A stretch of DNA of 64,000 nt from Rhodococcus sp. KRD197 (GTDB taxonomy: Bacteria; Actinomycetota; Actinomycetes; Mycobacteriales; Mycobacteriaceae), in NCBI RefSeq assembly GCF_017168235.1, contig NZ_JABFAO010000076.1, positions 45,397-109,396 on the forward strand, read 5' to 3'. Positions 26,759-35,107 of this stretch are shown here, piece by piece (the stretch's first letter is position 1; each line of letters starts with the position of its first letter). The notes below the pieces were generated by a model, which was given only the letters and a program-made list of their open reading frames with translations, had not been told where the DNA came from and did no database searches. Position numbers and translations under genes: made by a program.

Positions 26759-26782
26759 TGGGACAGAGCAGCAGTCGTCCCA
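26759..26782. promoter_or_regulatory. Inverted repeat TGGGAC-N12-GTCCCA upstream of dosS
   Basis: A perfect 6-bp inverted repeat with half-sites GGGAC, the same half-site as in the DosR box but spaced wider. It lies about 60-80 nt before the kinase start, in the 149-bp gap downstream of the alcohol dehydrogenase gene. This is a plausible operator for a DosR-like dimer or another regulator. Confidence 0.4.
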
Positions 26783-26849
26783 TGGCAGGTTCGAACCGGG
26801 GCGGGGCCGGAGGCTCGAACCGCACCGCGCGGACGTCGACCCGGCGGTG

Positions 26850-27851
26850 TCACATGGAGATGACGGCAGCACCTGCGAAACGGCCGTGCCGTAGGTCTCG
26901 AAGTGCGGCAGGAAGACCGTCGAAGTCATACGTTGTCGTCTCGAGGTGTATTCGATTCTGGTCACAGCGCGCCAGAAATGCTCGGGCGTCGGCGCGGGTG
27001 TAGGACTCGACGCTGCGTAGCTTCTTTTCGTGGAACAGATGCAGTTGGTAGTCCAGAGTCGGAATGTCGGACATGTAGATCCCCGCCAGCACTGCGGTGC
27101 CACCGGAGTCGAGGGCTTCGAGAGTTGTCGGGACGAGAGTGCCGACGGGTGCGAATACGATCGCCGAATCCAGTTTCTCGGGTGGCGCATCGAAGGCCCC
27201 TTGCGCGGATACCGCGCCCAATGACCGTGCAAGTTCCTGGGCAGCCGAGCCGCGGGTCATGACGTGCACGCGGGCACCGTCGAGCACCGCGAGCTGGGCG
27301 ACGATATGGGCGCTCGCGCCGAAGCCGTAGAGGCCGAGCCGCCCACCGCTGGGTACACCGGCACAGGCCAGGGCGCGGTAGCCGATGATGCCCGCGCACA
27401 GCAGTGGCGCCAACTCGATCGTGCTGTATCCGCGCGGCAGTTCCAAGACATAGTCGGCGGGCACGACGGCGAACTCGGCGAAGCCACCATCACGATCCCA
27501 CCCCGTGTACAACGAAGCGCGACACAGATTTTCTCGTCCGCTGAGGCACTGAGCGCATATTCCGCACGTATTCCGAAGCCATGCGGCTCCCACCACATCA
27601 CCCACACGATGATTCGTCTTCGTCTCTGGCCCGATACCGACGACGGTGCCCACGATCTCGTGGCCCGGCACGACATGAGGGAGGTGAACGGGCAAGTCGC
27701 CTTCGACGACGTGCAAGTCCGTTCGGCAGACGGCGCAGGCATCGACCGCGAGGAGAATCTCGCCGATACCCGGTCGTGGCGGCGGTTCCTCGACCATCTT
27801 CAAGGGTTCGCCATCGATCGATCCGGGTCGCTGTACACGCCAGGCTTTCAT
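26850..27851 (-). CDS. Zinc-dependent alcohol dehydrogenase
   Basis: A 333-residue medium-chain dehydrogenase. Catalytic zinc ligands are seen in CAVCRTDLH and GHE, and the structural zinc cluster in CGICAQCLSGRENLC. The nucleotide-binding Rossmann motif appears as GLYGFGASAH, with GASA in place of the usual GxGxxG end, as in the AdhA/AdhP-like group that is induced in hypoxic actinobacteria. It probably reduces aldehydes or oxidises alcohols with NAD(P). The gene lies between the dosR-like and dosS-like genes, in the same orientation and 68 bp after the former, so it may be part of the same transcript. A DosR-type box lies just upstream. Confidence 0.88.
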   Translation of the reverse strand: MKAWRVQRPGSIDGEPLKMVEEPPPRPGIGEILLAVDACAVCRTDLHVVEGDLPVHLPHVVPGHEIVGTVVGIGPETKTNHRVGDVVGAAWLRNTCGICAQCLSGRENLCRASLYTGWDRDGGFAEFAVVPADYVLELPRGYSTIELAPLLCAGIIGYRALACAGVPSGGRLGLYGFGASAHIVAQLAVLDGARVHVMTRGSAAQELARSLGAVSAQGAFDAPPEKLDSAIVFAPVGTLVPTTLEALDSGGTAVLAGIYMSDIPTLDYQLHLFHEKKLRSVESYTRADARAFLARCDQNRIHLETTTYDFDGLPAALRDLRHGRFAGAAVISM

Positions 27852-27884
27852 CCCTGCAGTCTCGACCGGTCCTCGCCGGGCGGA

Positions 27885-27904
27885 CTAGGGCCGTAGGTCA
27901 CCCA
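27885..27904. promoter_or_regulatory. Candidate DosR-type box upstream of the alcohol dehydrogenase gene
   Basis: AGGGCCGTAGGTCACC (core 27887-27902) matches 11 of 16 positions of SGGGACTWWAGTCCCS. It is centred 43 nt upstream of the alcohol dehydrogenase start, in the gap after the dosR-like gene. Confidence 0.4.
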
Positions 27905-27919
27905 GTAGGCCAACGACGC

Positions 27920-28555
27920 TCAGTCTTCGAGCTTCGACGCGTAGACCGCTGCCTGCGTGCGTCGTTCCATGCCCAGTTTCGACAGCAGGCGCGAGACATA
28001 GTTCTTGACGGTCTTCTCCGCGAGAAACATCCGATCGGCAATTTGCCGGTTCGTCAGACCCTCTCCGAGAAGGGCGAGAAGTTTGCGTTCCTGCTCCGTG
28101 AGACTCCGGAGTGGACCAGCTACGGGCGTTTCCTCCGACGACCTCAGTTTCTCCATCAGCACGGCCGCTGCGCGATTGTCCAACAGGGACTTGCCGCTCC
28201 CGACGTCTTTGATTGCCGCTGTCAGTTCCATCCCTCGGATGTCCTTGACTATGTAGCCCTTGGCGCCGGCGAGTATTGCATCGAGCATGGCCTGGTCTTC
28301 GGTGAAGGACGTCAGCATCAGGCACCGGAGCGTCGGCATGGTGGACATCAGTTCGCGGCACAGCTCTACGCCGTTGCCGTCGGGCAACTGGACATCGAGA
28401 ACAGCGACGTCTGGGCGCAAGGCAGGTATCCGAGCCAGAGCGTTGCTCACAGTGCCAGCCTCGCCGACGACTGTGAGGTCGGGGTCGGAGTCGATGAGAT
28501 CGATGAGTCCTCGACGAACGATCTCATGGTCATCGACCAGAAAAACAGATATCAC
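27920..28555 (-). CDS. dosR: DosR/DevR-like response regulator
   Basis: A 211-residue NarL-family regulator. The receiver domain has the acidic pair in VDDHE, phospho-acceptor Asp54 in LDVQLPDG and a conserved Lys in YIVKDIRG. The C-terminal LuxR-type helix-turn-helix (about 150-200) reads EGLTNRQIADRMFLAEKTVKN, nearly as in M. tuberculosis DevR, including DNA-contacting Lys and Asn. Asp54 has the same number as in Mtb. The GTG at 28555 has an ideal GAGGAG site; a longer start at 28588 has none. It should activate the neighbouring USP, Acg-like and flavodoxin genes under hypoxia or NO. Identification of orthology is by strong motif resemblance. Confidence 0.92.
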   Translation of the reverse strand: MISVFLVDDHEIVRRGLIDLIDSDPDLTVVGEAGTVSNALARIPALRPDVAVLDVQLPDGNGVELCRELMSTMPTLRCLMLTSFTEDQAMLDAILAGAKGYIVKDIRGMELTAAIKDVGSGKSLLDNRAAAVLMEKLRSSEETPVAGPLRSLTEQERKLLALLGEGLTNRQIADRMFLAEKTVKNYVSRLLSKLGMERRTQAAVYASKLED

Positions 28556-28610
28556 GGTATCTCCTCGGATGGATAGAGCTGCCAGCATACTGTCGACTCA
28601 CAAACTGTGA

Positions 28611-28630
28611 TGCCGGCCAAAAGTCTCCGA
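28611..28630. promoter_or_regulatory. Candidate DosR box between dosR and the acg-like gene
   Basis: TGCCGGCCAAAAGTCTCCGA matches 14 of 20 positions of the DosR consensus TTSGGGACTWWAGTCCCSAA. It is in the divergent promoter, about 56 nt from the dosR start and 98 nt from the acg-like start, so it could give autoregulation and activate both sides. Confidence 0.5.
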
Positions 28631-28728
28631 AGTCAGTGACGATCGGCTCTGTCCGCCGAGAAACGGATACATCACTGTGAGAGGAACCCATTGTTGTCGA
28701 GATGGGCATCTTCGAGGAGACGTGAATC

Positions 28729-29742
28729 GTGAACGTTCAACCAGATCCACCGGTGGTCGAAATGATGGTCGAACTTGCTTGTCGAGCGCCGTCGGTGCAC
28801 AACAGTCAACCGTGGAAATGGTCGTACGCAGACGGTTACGTAGACCTCCACACCGATCGAACACGCTTGTTGAGCACGATCGACCCCACGGGACGGCAAC
28901 TGACCATCAGCTGCGGTGCGGCGCTGGACCACCTCGAAAAGGCGGCCACGACCTTCAAGTGGGCGACCGAAGTCGAGCTACTCCCCAGCCGCAACTCGCC
29001 CGACCATCTCGCGCGCGTGCACTTCGCGCGCGGCGCGCATCCTCAGTCACACGAGTTCGACCTATTGACCGCTATCAACCGTCGGCATTCGGACCGCAGA
29101 CCGTTCGGGACGCTGTCGGGCAGCCGAATCGACACGCCGCAAATGCGAGAGGCGGCCGAGCGTTACGACACCCGTTTGACGGTCGTTTCGCCGGAGGGAA
29201 GGCAGACGCTGGCTGCCGCGTCGAGGCTCAGTGCCGGTGTCAGGAAGTACGACGCGACCTATCAGGCCGAAATGCGGTGGTGGGCCGGTCATGCTTTCGC
29301 CTCGGAGGGTATCCCCTCGAACTCGCTCGCGCCTCACATGGAATCGTCGAATGCAGAACTGGGACGGCAGTTCCCGGAACCGCGCGTGGCGGCCACCAGT
29401 ACGGCGTCGATCGACGACGAGTCTGCCGTCGTGCTGTTGAGTACGAACTCTGATCTGCGCCTGGACTGGGTTAACTGCGGCCGGGCGCTCTCGTCGTACT
29501 TGCTCGAAGCCACGGTGGGCGGGCTGTCGACGTGCCCCTTGACACACATGACAGAGCAGTCGGGCAGTCGTGCGTTGGTCAAGTCGCTTGCTCCGGACAG
29601 CGGAGTGCCGCAGGTGTTGATCCGAATCGGAACCAAACCGGAGGGTGCGATCCAGAGGGCAACGCCGCGACGGCTGGTGTCGTCTGTCCTGACCATCGAC
29701 GGCGGGCGGGCAACGAACCGACGTGGACCGTTGCCGAGGTAG
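28729..29742 (+). CDS. acg: Acg/Rv2032-like nitroreductase-family protein
   Basis: A 337-residue protein of the Acg family, a degenerate nitroreductase with two half-domains that in M. tuberculosis (Rv2032) is a DosR-regulated protein sequestering FMN. Typical elements are the opening ACRAPSVHNSQPWKW, the NRRHSDRRPF motif and a C-terminal QVLIRIG strand. Reduction activity is doubtful in the family. The GTG at 28729 follows GAGGAG at 9 nt. The gene diverges from dosR with a good DosR-type box between them, and a tandem USP follows 68 bp downstream in the same orientation, probably in one transcript. Confidence 0.88.
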   Translation: MNVQPDPPVVEMMVELACRAPSVHNSQPWKWSYADGYVDLHTDRTRLLSTIDPTGRQLTISCGAALDHLEKAATTFKWATEVELLPSRNSPDHLARVHFARGAHPQSHEFDLLTAINRRHSDRRPFGTLSGSRIDTPQMREAAERYDTRLTVVSPEGRQTLAAASRLSAGVRKYDATYQAEMRWWAGHAFASEGIPSNSLAPHMESSNAELGRQFPEPRVAATSTASIDDESAVVLLSTNSDLRLDWVNCGRALSSYLLEATVGGLSTCPLTHMTEQSGSRALVKSLAPDSGVPQVLIRIGTKPEGAIQRATPRRLVSSVLTIDGGRATNRRGPLPR

Positions 29743-29810
29743 CGGCTCGAAGGCACACCGCGCCGCACCAACGGTGATAGCGAATCGAACCAGTCCACAT
29801 GGAGGAAACC

Positions 29811-30707
29811 TTGTCTACGTTGGCCAGTCATCGACGGATCGTTGTGGGCGTCGACGGATCCGTGAACTCGCTCGGTGCAGCCCGATGGGCGGCTGCGGTG
29901 GCCGCGCGTATGAACCTGCCCTTGCATCTGCTGTGTGCAGTGGACCGACAGCTGTTCGCATACCGAGGATTCGACGCGTCGGGTTCGAGCGGGTGGGACG
30001 GAATGCTCCTGGCCGCATCGAATGCAGTCCTCGACGAGGCATCGACGGTGGTACTCGCCAACCATCCCGAGATCACCGTGAGCAGAGAGTCTTCGAGTGA
30101 CTTCGTGGCACGCGCTCTGCTGGACAGTTCCGATCACGCTCGCTTGCTCGTCGTCGGACAGTCCGGGTGGGGTTCGCTCGGCAGCACACTCGTCGGTTCT
30201 ACAACGCAGTTGGTGGTCGATCAGGCCGGGTGCCCTGTGGTGGTGTGGAAGGGGCCCGAGAACAAGGAGCCCGAACGCGGGCCGGTGGTGGTGGGTGTGG
30301 ATGGTAGCGAGCTGAGCACGAGGGCCGTGGACGAGTCATTCGAGTTCGCGGCTGCATTCGGTGCGCCCGTCATAGCGGTGCACACATGGAGTGCAGCTAT
30401 GACGGCCGGTGTGTTCAAGATACCGGTGATGCTCGATTGGCAGGCGGTGGCAGCGTCCGAGGAAGCGGTGCTGTCCGAGAGTCTTGCAGGCAAGAGCGAG
30501 CAGTTCCCCGAAGTTGCTGTTCAACGGGTGATGCGGGAAGCCAACCCGGCATCGACTCTTCTGCAGGTTTCCGATGCGACGCAGTTGATCGTGGTGGGCA
30601 GCAGAGGGCATACGGGTCTGCTCGGTGCCATCGCCGGATCCACCAGCCGAAATCTGCTCTATCACGCGAAGGTGCCGCTGATGATCTGTCGTCCACCTCG
30701 ATTCTGA
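29811..30707 (+). CDS. Tandem universal stress protein
   Basis: A 298-residue two-domain USP. Domain 1 (about 8-148) opens with VVGVDGSVNS and has a degraded nucleotide loop (GQSGWGSLG); domain 2 (about 155-298) has the fuller ATP motif GSRGHTG...GSTSRN. The start is uncertain: TTG 29811 sits behind a good GGAGGAAACC site, whereas ATG 29799 in frame has no ribosome site. It resembles the USP at 39002 most closely (both have the MDLAR-W opening, a long middle insert after the first strand, and LDW or VDW before the second amphipathic helix). Placement after acg suggests DosR control. Confidence 0.87.
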   Translation: MSTLASHRRIVVGVDGSVNSLGAARWAAAVAARMNLPLHLLCAVDRQLFAYRGFDASGSSGWDGMLLAASNAVLDEASTVVLANHPEITVSRESSSDFVARALLDSSDHARLLVVGQSGWGSLGSTLVGSTTQLVVDQAGCPVVVWKGPENKEPERGPVVVGVDGSELSTRAVDESFEFAAAFGAPVIAVHTWSAAMTAGVFKIPVMLDWQAVAASEEAVLSESLAGKSEQFPEVAVQRVMREANPASTLLQVSDATQLIVVGSRGHTGLLGAIAGSTSRNLLYHAKVPLMICRPPRF

Positions 30708-30752
30708 TCGGCGTGCCCGGCGGTGCGTCTGCCGATCCGGCTGCGGCTATTC

Positions 30753-30768
30753 GAGGACGAAATGCCCT
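30753..30768 (+). promoter_or_regulatory. Candidate DosR-type box (GAGGACGAAATGCCCT)
   Basis: This 16-mer matches 11 of 16 core DosR positions in register. It shares the pattern GRGGWCKWWATRCCCT with sites at 44944 and 45704. It is 88 nt before the small protein gene at 30856, in the 148-bp gap after a USP gene. Confidence 0.45.
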
Positions 30769-30855
30769 ATTCGAGAGCGCTGCGTTTGACATGCAATCTA
30801 CGTAAGCAGCCACAACTGGCATGTGTTCTCGGAATGGTCGGCGGAAGGGGTCTCG

Positions 30856-31293
30856 ATGTCCAGCGACGTGGGCCAGAACCCGCCACTACCCGAATTCGAG
30901 CCGTGGAATACGCTCGATTTGGTGGTGGTCGATCGACTCATCGAGGTCGCATCGACCGCGCGAGTACGCAGTCGCGACCATGGCTATCGAACTGTCGACA
31001 TCGTCGTGATCGGTCGACGGATCTACTTCTTTGCCGATCCTGAGTCGGGCTTGGGCGTGACGTCGATCGCCAGCCCCGTCACCCTGGAGATTGCCGTCGC
31101 GCAATCAGCAGAGAATGGGATCTCGACGATCGTCGTCCACGGGTCGGCATGTCGGGCCGCGGCCGATTTCGCGGCCAACGCCTACCTGTCCGGCGGACGC
31201 GAGTCCGGTCGACTCGTCGAGGTCACTCCGATGTGGTATTCAGGCGGCACATCACATCAGCAACCAGGAGGCCCGAACTCGGAAACGAGTTGA
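30856..31293 (+). CDS. Small hypothetical protein, possibly a split-barrel (PPOX-like) fold
   Basis: A 145-residue protein with no signal peptide or membrane helix. The predicted pattern is helix (DRLIEVASTARV), then strands (TVDIVVIGRRIYFFAD; VTSIASPVTLEIAV; ISTIVVHGSACR) and a final helix. A strand reading IYFFAD followed by a strand containing a small-residue turn is loosely like FMN-binding split-barrel proteins, which are frequent in DosR regulons, but the family's key residues are not clearly present. The ATG at 30856 follows GGAAGGGG. It lies between two USP genes with a DosR-type box upstream, so a stress role is likely while the biochemical role is unknown. Confidence 0.7.
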   Translation: MSSDVGQNPPLPEFEPWNTLDLVVVDRLIEVASTARVRSRDHGYRTVDIVVIGRRIYFFADPESGLGVTSIASPVTLEIAVAQSAENGISTIVVHGSACRAAADFAANAYLSGGRESGRLVEVTPMWYSGGTSHQQPGGPNSETS

Positions 31294-31357
31294 CTACGAC
31301 GAGAATCGTCCATGAGTTGCTGCAAACAAGTACGAGAACCAAATCGAGGGAGTGTTC

Positions 31358-32236
31358 ATGACAGATTTTTCCGATCGCGGTCTGCCCGTGGTGGTGTGCG
31401 TCGACGGCTTCGACGAAACGATCGCCGCTGTGAAGTGGGCTGCGGCGTACGCTGCGAAGTTGCAGGTGCTCCTGCGACTTGTTCACACCGTTCCCGCTCG
31501 CGATTGGTTTGGCTCTGCGGTCCTCTCGGACGATGGCGCGCTGGAGAGCCATTTGCGCGAGCAAGGACGCGTATGTCTCGAACGGGCGGCCGATGCTGCG
31601 CGGGAGGTATCGCCCGGTCTGTCGGTCGAAACTACGATAGAAGGTGTCTCCATATCGGCCTACGTCTCGGACGTACAGGCTCAGTTGGTTGTGTTGGGCA
31701 CCCGCAAGTCGGGCTACGCTCGCGATTTCGTTCTGGGCAGCAACACCATTCGTATCGTAGATCAAGCGAAATGCCCAGTGCTGATCTGGCGGGAAGAAGC
31801 CGAATCCACTGACGCAGCGCGCCCGATCGTGGTCGGTATCGACGGCAGCAGTCAATCGGATCGTGCCTTCGTCATTGCATCGGGTATTGCGCACGCATTC
31901 GAGAAGCCGCTCGTCGCAGCCAACTTCTGGGGGATTGCCGCTGATATCGGCATCGGAATGGGCGCCGGTTACATCGACTGGGAAAAGGTGAGATCCGATG
32001 AGAAGCGCTGGCTGACATCGCACGTAGAGGATCTTCAGCTCGCGAACCCCGATGTGGAACTGTCTATTCTCAGCAAGGAATCTTCCCCGTCCCGTGGCAT
32101 GCGTGCGCTGTCGTCGAAGGCCTCGATCGTGGCGGTCGGGTGTCGAGGTCGCGGTGCGCTTCGCGGTGCCGTTCTCGGCTCGGTGAGCCAGAATCTGATT
32201 CATCACGCTGATTGCTCGGTACTGATAGTGCGTTGA
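31358..32236 (+). CDS. Tandem universal stress protein
   Basis: A 292-residue two-domain USP. The first domain opens with VVVCVDGFDET, where the usual DGS is DGF, and its nucleotide loop is altered (GTRKSGYARD). The second (about 150-292) has VVGIDGSSQS and the complete ATP motif GCRGRGALRG...GSVSQN. The stretch IDWEKVRSDEKRWL marks it as the paralogue of the USP gene interrupted by the insertion sequence at 35058. The ATG at 31358 follows GGGAG at 5 nt. It is 64 bp after the small protein gene and probably co-transcribed with it. Confidence 0.88.
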   Translation: MTDFSDRGLPVVVCVDGFDETIAAVKWAAAYAAKLQVLLRLVHTVPARDWFGSAVLSDDGALESHLREQGRVCLERAADAAREVSPGLSVETTIEGVSISAYVSDVQAQLVVLGTRKSGYARDFVLGSNTIRIVDQAKCPVLIWREEAESTDAARPIVVGIDGSSQSDRAFVIASGIAHAFEKPLVAANFWGIAADIGIGMGAGYIDWEKVRSDEKRWLTSHVEDLQLANPDVELSILSKESSPSRGMRALSSKASIVAVGCRGRGALRGAVLGSVSQNLIHHADCSVLIVR

Positions 32237-32279
32237 GCGACTAGTACGTTGAGCCAAGACGCTCCTGCTGGCGCACCGG

Positions 32280-32849
32280 TCAGGTTTTCGGCGACGTGTT
32301 CACCGCCACGAGGGTTCGTCCCCACTCTTCGGCTCGAACGACCTCACCCTGCTTCAATGTTGTGCTCGCGTCCACCAAGAAGCTCTCCGGTCCGACTATC
32401 AGAGTGCAGCCCAGTTTCTGCAACAGTTTGGCGATCGTCTTCGATGCACGACCGGTGATCAATGGGGACCGATCCAAACGTGTATCGAACGCTGCGGCGC
32501 AGCTGTCGACGGCGTCCAGGGTGGACAGCCACTCTCTGATGCCGGTGCCGGAGGCGGCGGAATCGAGCTGCAGAGTGGCGCCCGGCTGACCTGCGGCATC
32601 GATTGCGCCCTGTCGTGTTCTTTGGCGGCTCAGACCGTGTATATGGGTCGGGCCGCCGACCACCACGAGGTCATAGGTAGCAAGGTCGAACTCGGACGCG
32701 TGCGAAGCAGGCACGACCTCGACGACCGCAGTACTCGCTCCGGACGTCTCAGCCGAACCCACGTCGGCGGACTCTATGCCTTTCGCGATCGCCTCGGCGA
32801 TCTTGCGTGTATTGCCGTACATCGATTCGTAGATGATCAGGGCTTTCAT
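32280..32849 (-). CDS. Flavodoxin-like protein
   Basis: A 189-residue flavodoxin-fold protein. The FMN phosphate loop YESMYGNTRKIA is at residues 7-18, and further contacts are suggested by VVVGGPTHIHGLS at about 63-75. It is longer than short-chain flavodoxins and has an extra C-terminal region (LVDASTTLKQGE). It could transfer electrons or act as an FMN-dependent quinone or nitro reductase; sequence does not decide. Its ATG overlaps the stop of the kinase gene (ATGA), so it is the second gene of that operon, which diverges from the split USP gene across a gap with two DosR-type boxes. Confidence 0.87.
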   Translation of the reverse strand: MKALIIYESMYGNTRKIAEAIAKGIESADVGSAETSGASTAVVEVVPASHASEFDLATYDLVVVGGPTHIHGLSRQRTRQGAIDAAGQPGATLQLDSAASGTGIREWLSTLDAVDSCAAAFDTRLDRSPLITGRASKTIAKLLQKLGCTLIVGPESFLVDASTTLKQGEVVRAEEWGRTLVAVNTSPKT

Positions 32850-34390
32850 CGAATGCTCCTAGGATCGTCCGCGGTCGGTACGCGGTGTATTGCCGAGCTC
32901 AACGCGGCGGAGGCAGCTCGGACCGACTCGTCGACATCGCGAGAGCAGTCGACGACCGTGGCAGTGCGCCAGGTTCTACGCGTGCTCGCCATTGCCTCGT
33001 ACACTTCGCGTGTTGCATCGGAGACGTGTACTCGGCGATTTCCAATGCGACGCAACGACACATCCGCCGGAACGCGACATTCGATTTCGACGAGTTCGGA
33101 ATAGCTCATGCTAGCGAGCAGCCCGGCCCGTTCTCTCATTCCAGGGTCGGACCACGAACCGTCGAGAATGACCGAACGGCCTGCGGCGAGTTCTGAGCGG
33201 GCTCGCCGCAGTAGTTCGGCATACGTGTGATCGGTCATGCTGGGCGTGTACAAGCCCTGCTCGAACGGGTCGGCGTGCGAGTCGGTCGGTTCGAGGCCTG
33301 CCAGTTCCTTCCGCACAATATCGGTGGACAGCACGATTGCCCCGGTTTTGCGCGCCAGTCCTGCCGCGAGCGTCGATTTGCCGGTTCCGGGCAAGCCGCC
33401 GATCAGTGTCATCGTCATGGTCGCTGATTCGAGATGTTCGAGCGCTAGTCGCGCGTGCTCCACGGCGTCAGGTACGGACTCGGTGCGTCCTTGACGAGCA
33501 CGAAGGCATGCAACTTTTGCGCGCACGGTGGCGCGATATGCGATGTAGTGGTCGATCAAGGATCGGGGAGGGGCGTCACACGCTGCCTCCAAGTAGGAAT
33601 CGAGGAAGTAACGAGCCGCGTCGGCCCGCTGTAGATACTCGAGATCCATCGCCAAACAGGCGGCGTCGTCGATGCGATCCACGTATCGTAGCTTGTCGTC
33701 GAAGTCCAGGCAGTCGAGAATTCGTGGGCCGTCCTCCATGCAGAATATGTCGTCGGCCAACAGGTCACCGTGGCCGTCGACAATGTGCCCGTGGTCGATA
33801 CGGGCATCGAACAATGCGCCGCGGCCATCGATGAAACGTGTCGCACGGAAGCCGATTTCGTCGACGGTGGTCGAGTCGAGAATGCCTGCGGACAGTTCGC
33901 GCAGCTCTCGGATATTCGCCGACCAGCGTCCCCGCAGCGCTTCCCGGGTGCCCTCGTGGTCGATCGCTTCGCGGCGGGGACTGTTTCGGTGGACTCTCGC
34001 GACAATTCTCGCGATGGCGGCAAGTTGTTCGGTGAGATCCGCGCCATCGGCGGCGAGAACAGCCAGCTTGGCGGAGTCCGGAAGCCTGAGCATCTTCAGC
34101 AGGGGTTCCGACGCACCGCCGGCGGGGTCCGTCAATTCGGCGATCCCCACATAGACATCCGGCGCGAAACGGGCGTTCAGGATGTACTCGCGTTCGAGCG
34201 CGCTCCATCTCGATTCCACCGTTCGAAAGTCGAGAAAATCGGTTTTGATCGGTTTCTTCATTTTGTAGGCGATCGTCTCGAGTAGGAGCACGATGGCCGA
34301 ATGTGTTTCGCGAGCGGTGACGCTCTGAGGGAAATTCTCCTGAGACCCGCTCTGTGTGACCGAGGTAGGACGCTGATCGAGTGCGGTCAT
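32846..34390 (-). CDS. Two-domain APH-like/AAA kinase, Rv2004c-like
   Basis: A 514-residue protein. The N-terminal part (about 40-330) resembles an aminoglycoside-phosphotransferase kinase fold, with HGDLLADDIFCMED in the place of the catalytic Brenner motif. The C-terminal part (about 335-510) is a P-loop kinase with Walker A GLPGTGKST and an STDIVRKEL strand. M. tuberculosis Rv2004c has the same two-part layout and belongs to the DosR regulon. The substrate is unknown; this is not evidence for antibiotic resistance. The ATG at 34390 has a GGAGGAG site. It leads a two-gene operon with the flavodoxin. Confidence 0.85.
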   Translation of the reverse strand: MTALDQRPTSVTQSGSQENFPQSVTARETHSAIVLLLETIAYKMKKPIKTDFLDFRTVESRWSALEREYILNARFAPDVYVGIAELTDPAGGASEPLLKMLRLPDSAKLAVLAADGADLTEQLAAIARIVARVHRNSPRREAIDHEGTREALRGRWSANIRELRELSAGILDSTTVDEIGFRATRFIDGRGALFDARIDHGHIVDGHGDLLADDIFCMEDGPRILDCLDFDDKLRYVDRIDDAACLAMDLEYLQRADAARYFLDSYLEAACDAPPRSLIDHYIAYRATVRAKVACLRARQGRTESVPDAVEHARLALEHLESATMTMTLIGGLPGTGKSTLAAGLARKTGAIVLSTDIVRKELAGLEPTDSHADPFEQGLYTPSMTDHTYAELLRRARSELAAGRSVILDGSWSDPGMRERAGLLASMSYSELVEIECRVPADVSLRRIGNRRVHVSDATREVYEAMASTRRTWRTATVVDCSRDVDESVRAASAALSSAIHRVPTADDPRSIR

Positions 34391-34513
34391 CTGCTACTCC
34401 TCCATGCAAAGGGTTGTCCGGTGAATTCGGACTCGACTGCGGTGTCGACCGGTCCATATCGGAACAACTGGGCCATTACGTGAACACGCTACGGAGACTG
34501 CATCGAACACTCT

Positions 34514-34551
34514 GCTGACGTAGGTCCTCTGCTTCGGTGACCTATGTCAGA
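34514..34551. promoter_or_regulatory. Tandem DosR-type boxes in a divergent promoter
   Basis: Two imperfect palindromes of the form GAC-N-TA-N-GTC (TGACGTAGGTCC at 34516 and TGACCTATGTCA at 34538) are centred 22 bp apart, two helical turns. In register they match 11 and 10 of 16 DosR core positions. They lie midway in the 249-bp gap between the kinase and USP genes. Paired boxes are common at strongly induced mycobacterial DosR promoters. Confidence 0.5.
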
Positions 34552-35107
34552 CGTCCTACTCAGCCGCGGAGCGTTTCATGAGATCGGGACGGTGGCTGTC
34601 CTGATTGTCATCGGGTGAGCGAGACAGAAGGAGTGGCCGATGCCCAACCTCATAGAGTTGCCGATCTACGTCGGAATCGATGGATCAGACACTGCGCTGG
34701 AGGCTTGCAAGTGGGCGGCACAGTACGCCGATAGCACCAGCATGTCGCTGATCCTTGTGTATGCGATGCCGGACGCCGAGAGACAACTCGGCACTGCGGC
34801 AACGCCGGATGAGAATCTCCTTTCGGAAGAGGTGCACAGTGTCGGTCGACGCGTGCTCGCCGCGGCCGAAAGTCTCGTTGACGCTGTTGCTCCGTCCGTC
34901 AACGTGGAAACTGTGCTCACCCGCGCACCGATCGCTTCCTTCCTCGCATCGGTGTCGAGCAATGCGTCGTTGGTGGTGGTCGGATCAGAGGCTCGCCACG
35001 GACTTCGTGATCTCGTGTTGGGTGGAGAAGTAATCAGGATCTCCAATGCTGTCGAATTGAACCGCACCGGGTTGTCCGGAGGCTTCACTTCTTAGGAGAA
35101 TGAAGCC

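Noticed and set aside
32846..34390. Aminoglycoside resistance kinase
   Set aside because: The protein is a two-domain Rv2004c-like kinase with a C-terminal P-loop domain, operonic with a flavodoxin in a DosR-type locus. Resistance enzymes are single-domain and lack this context.
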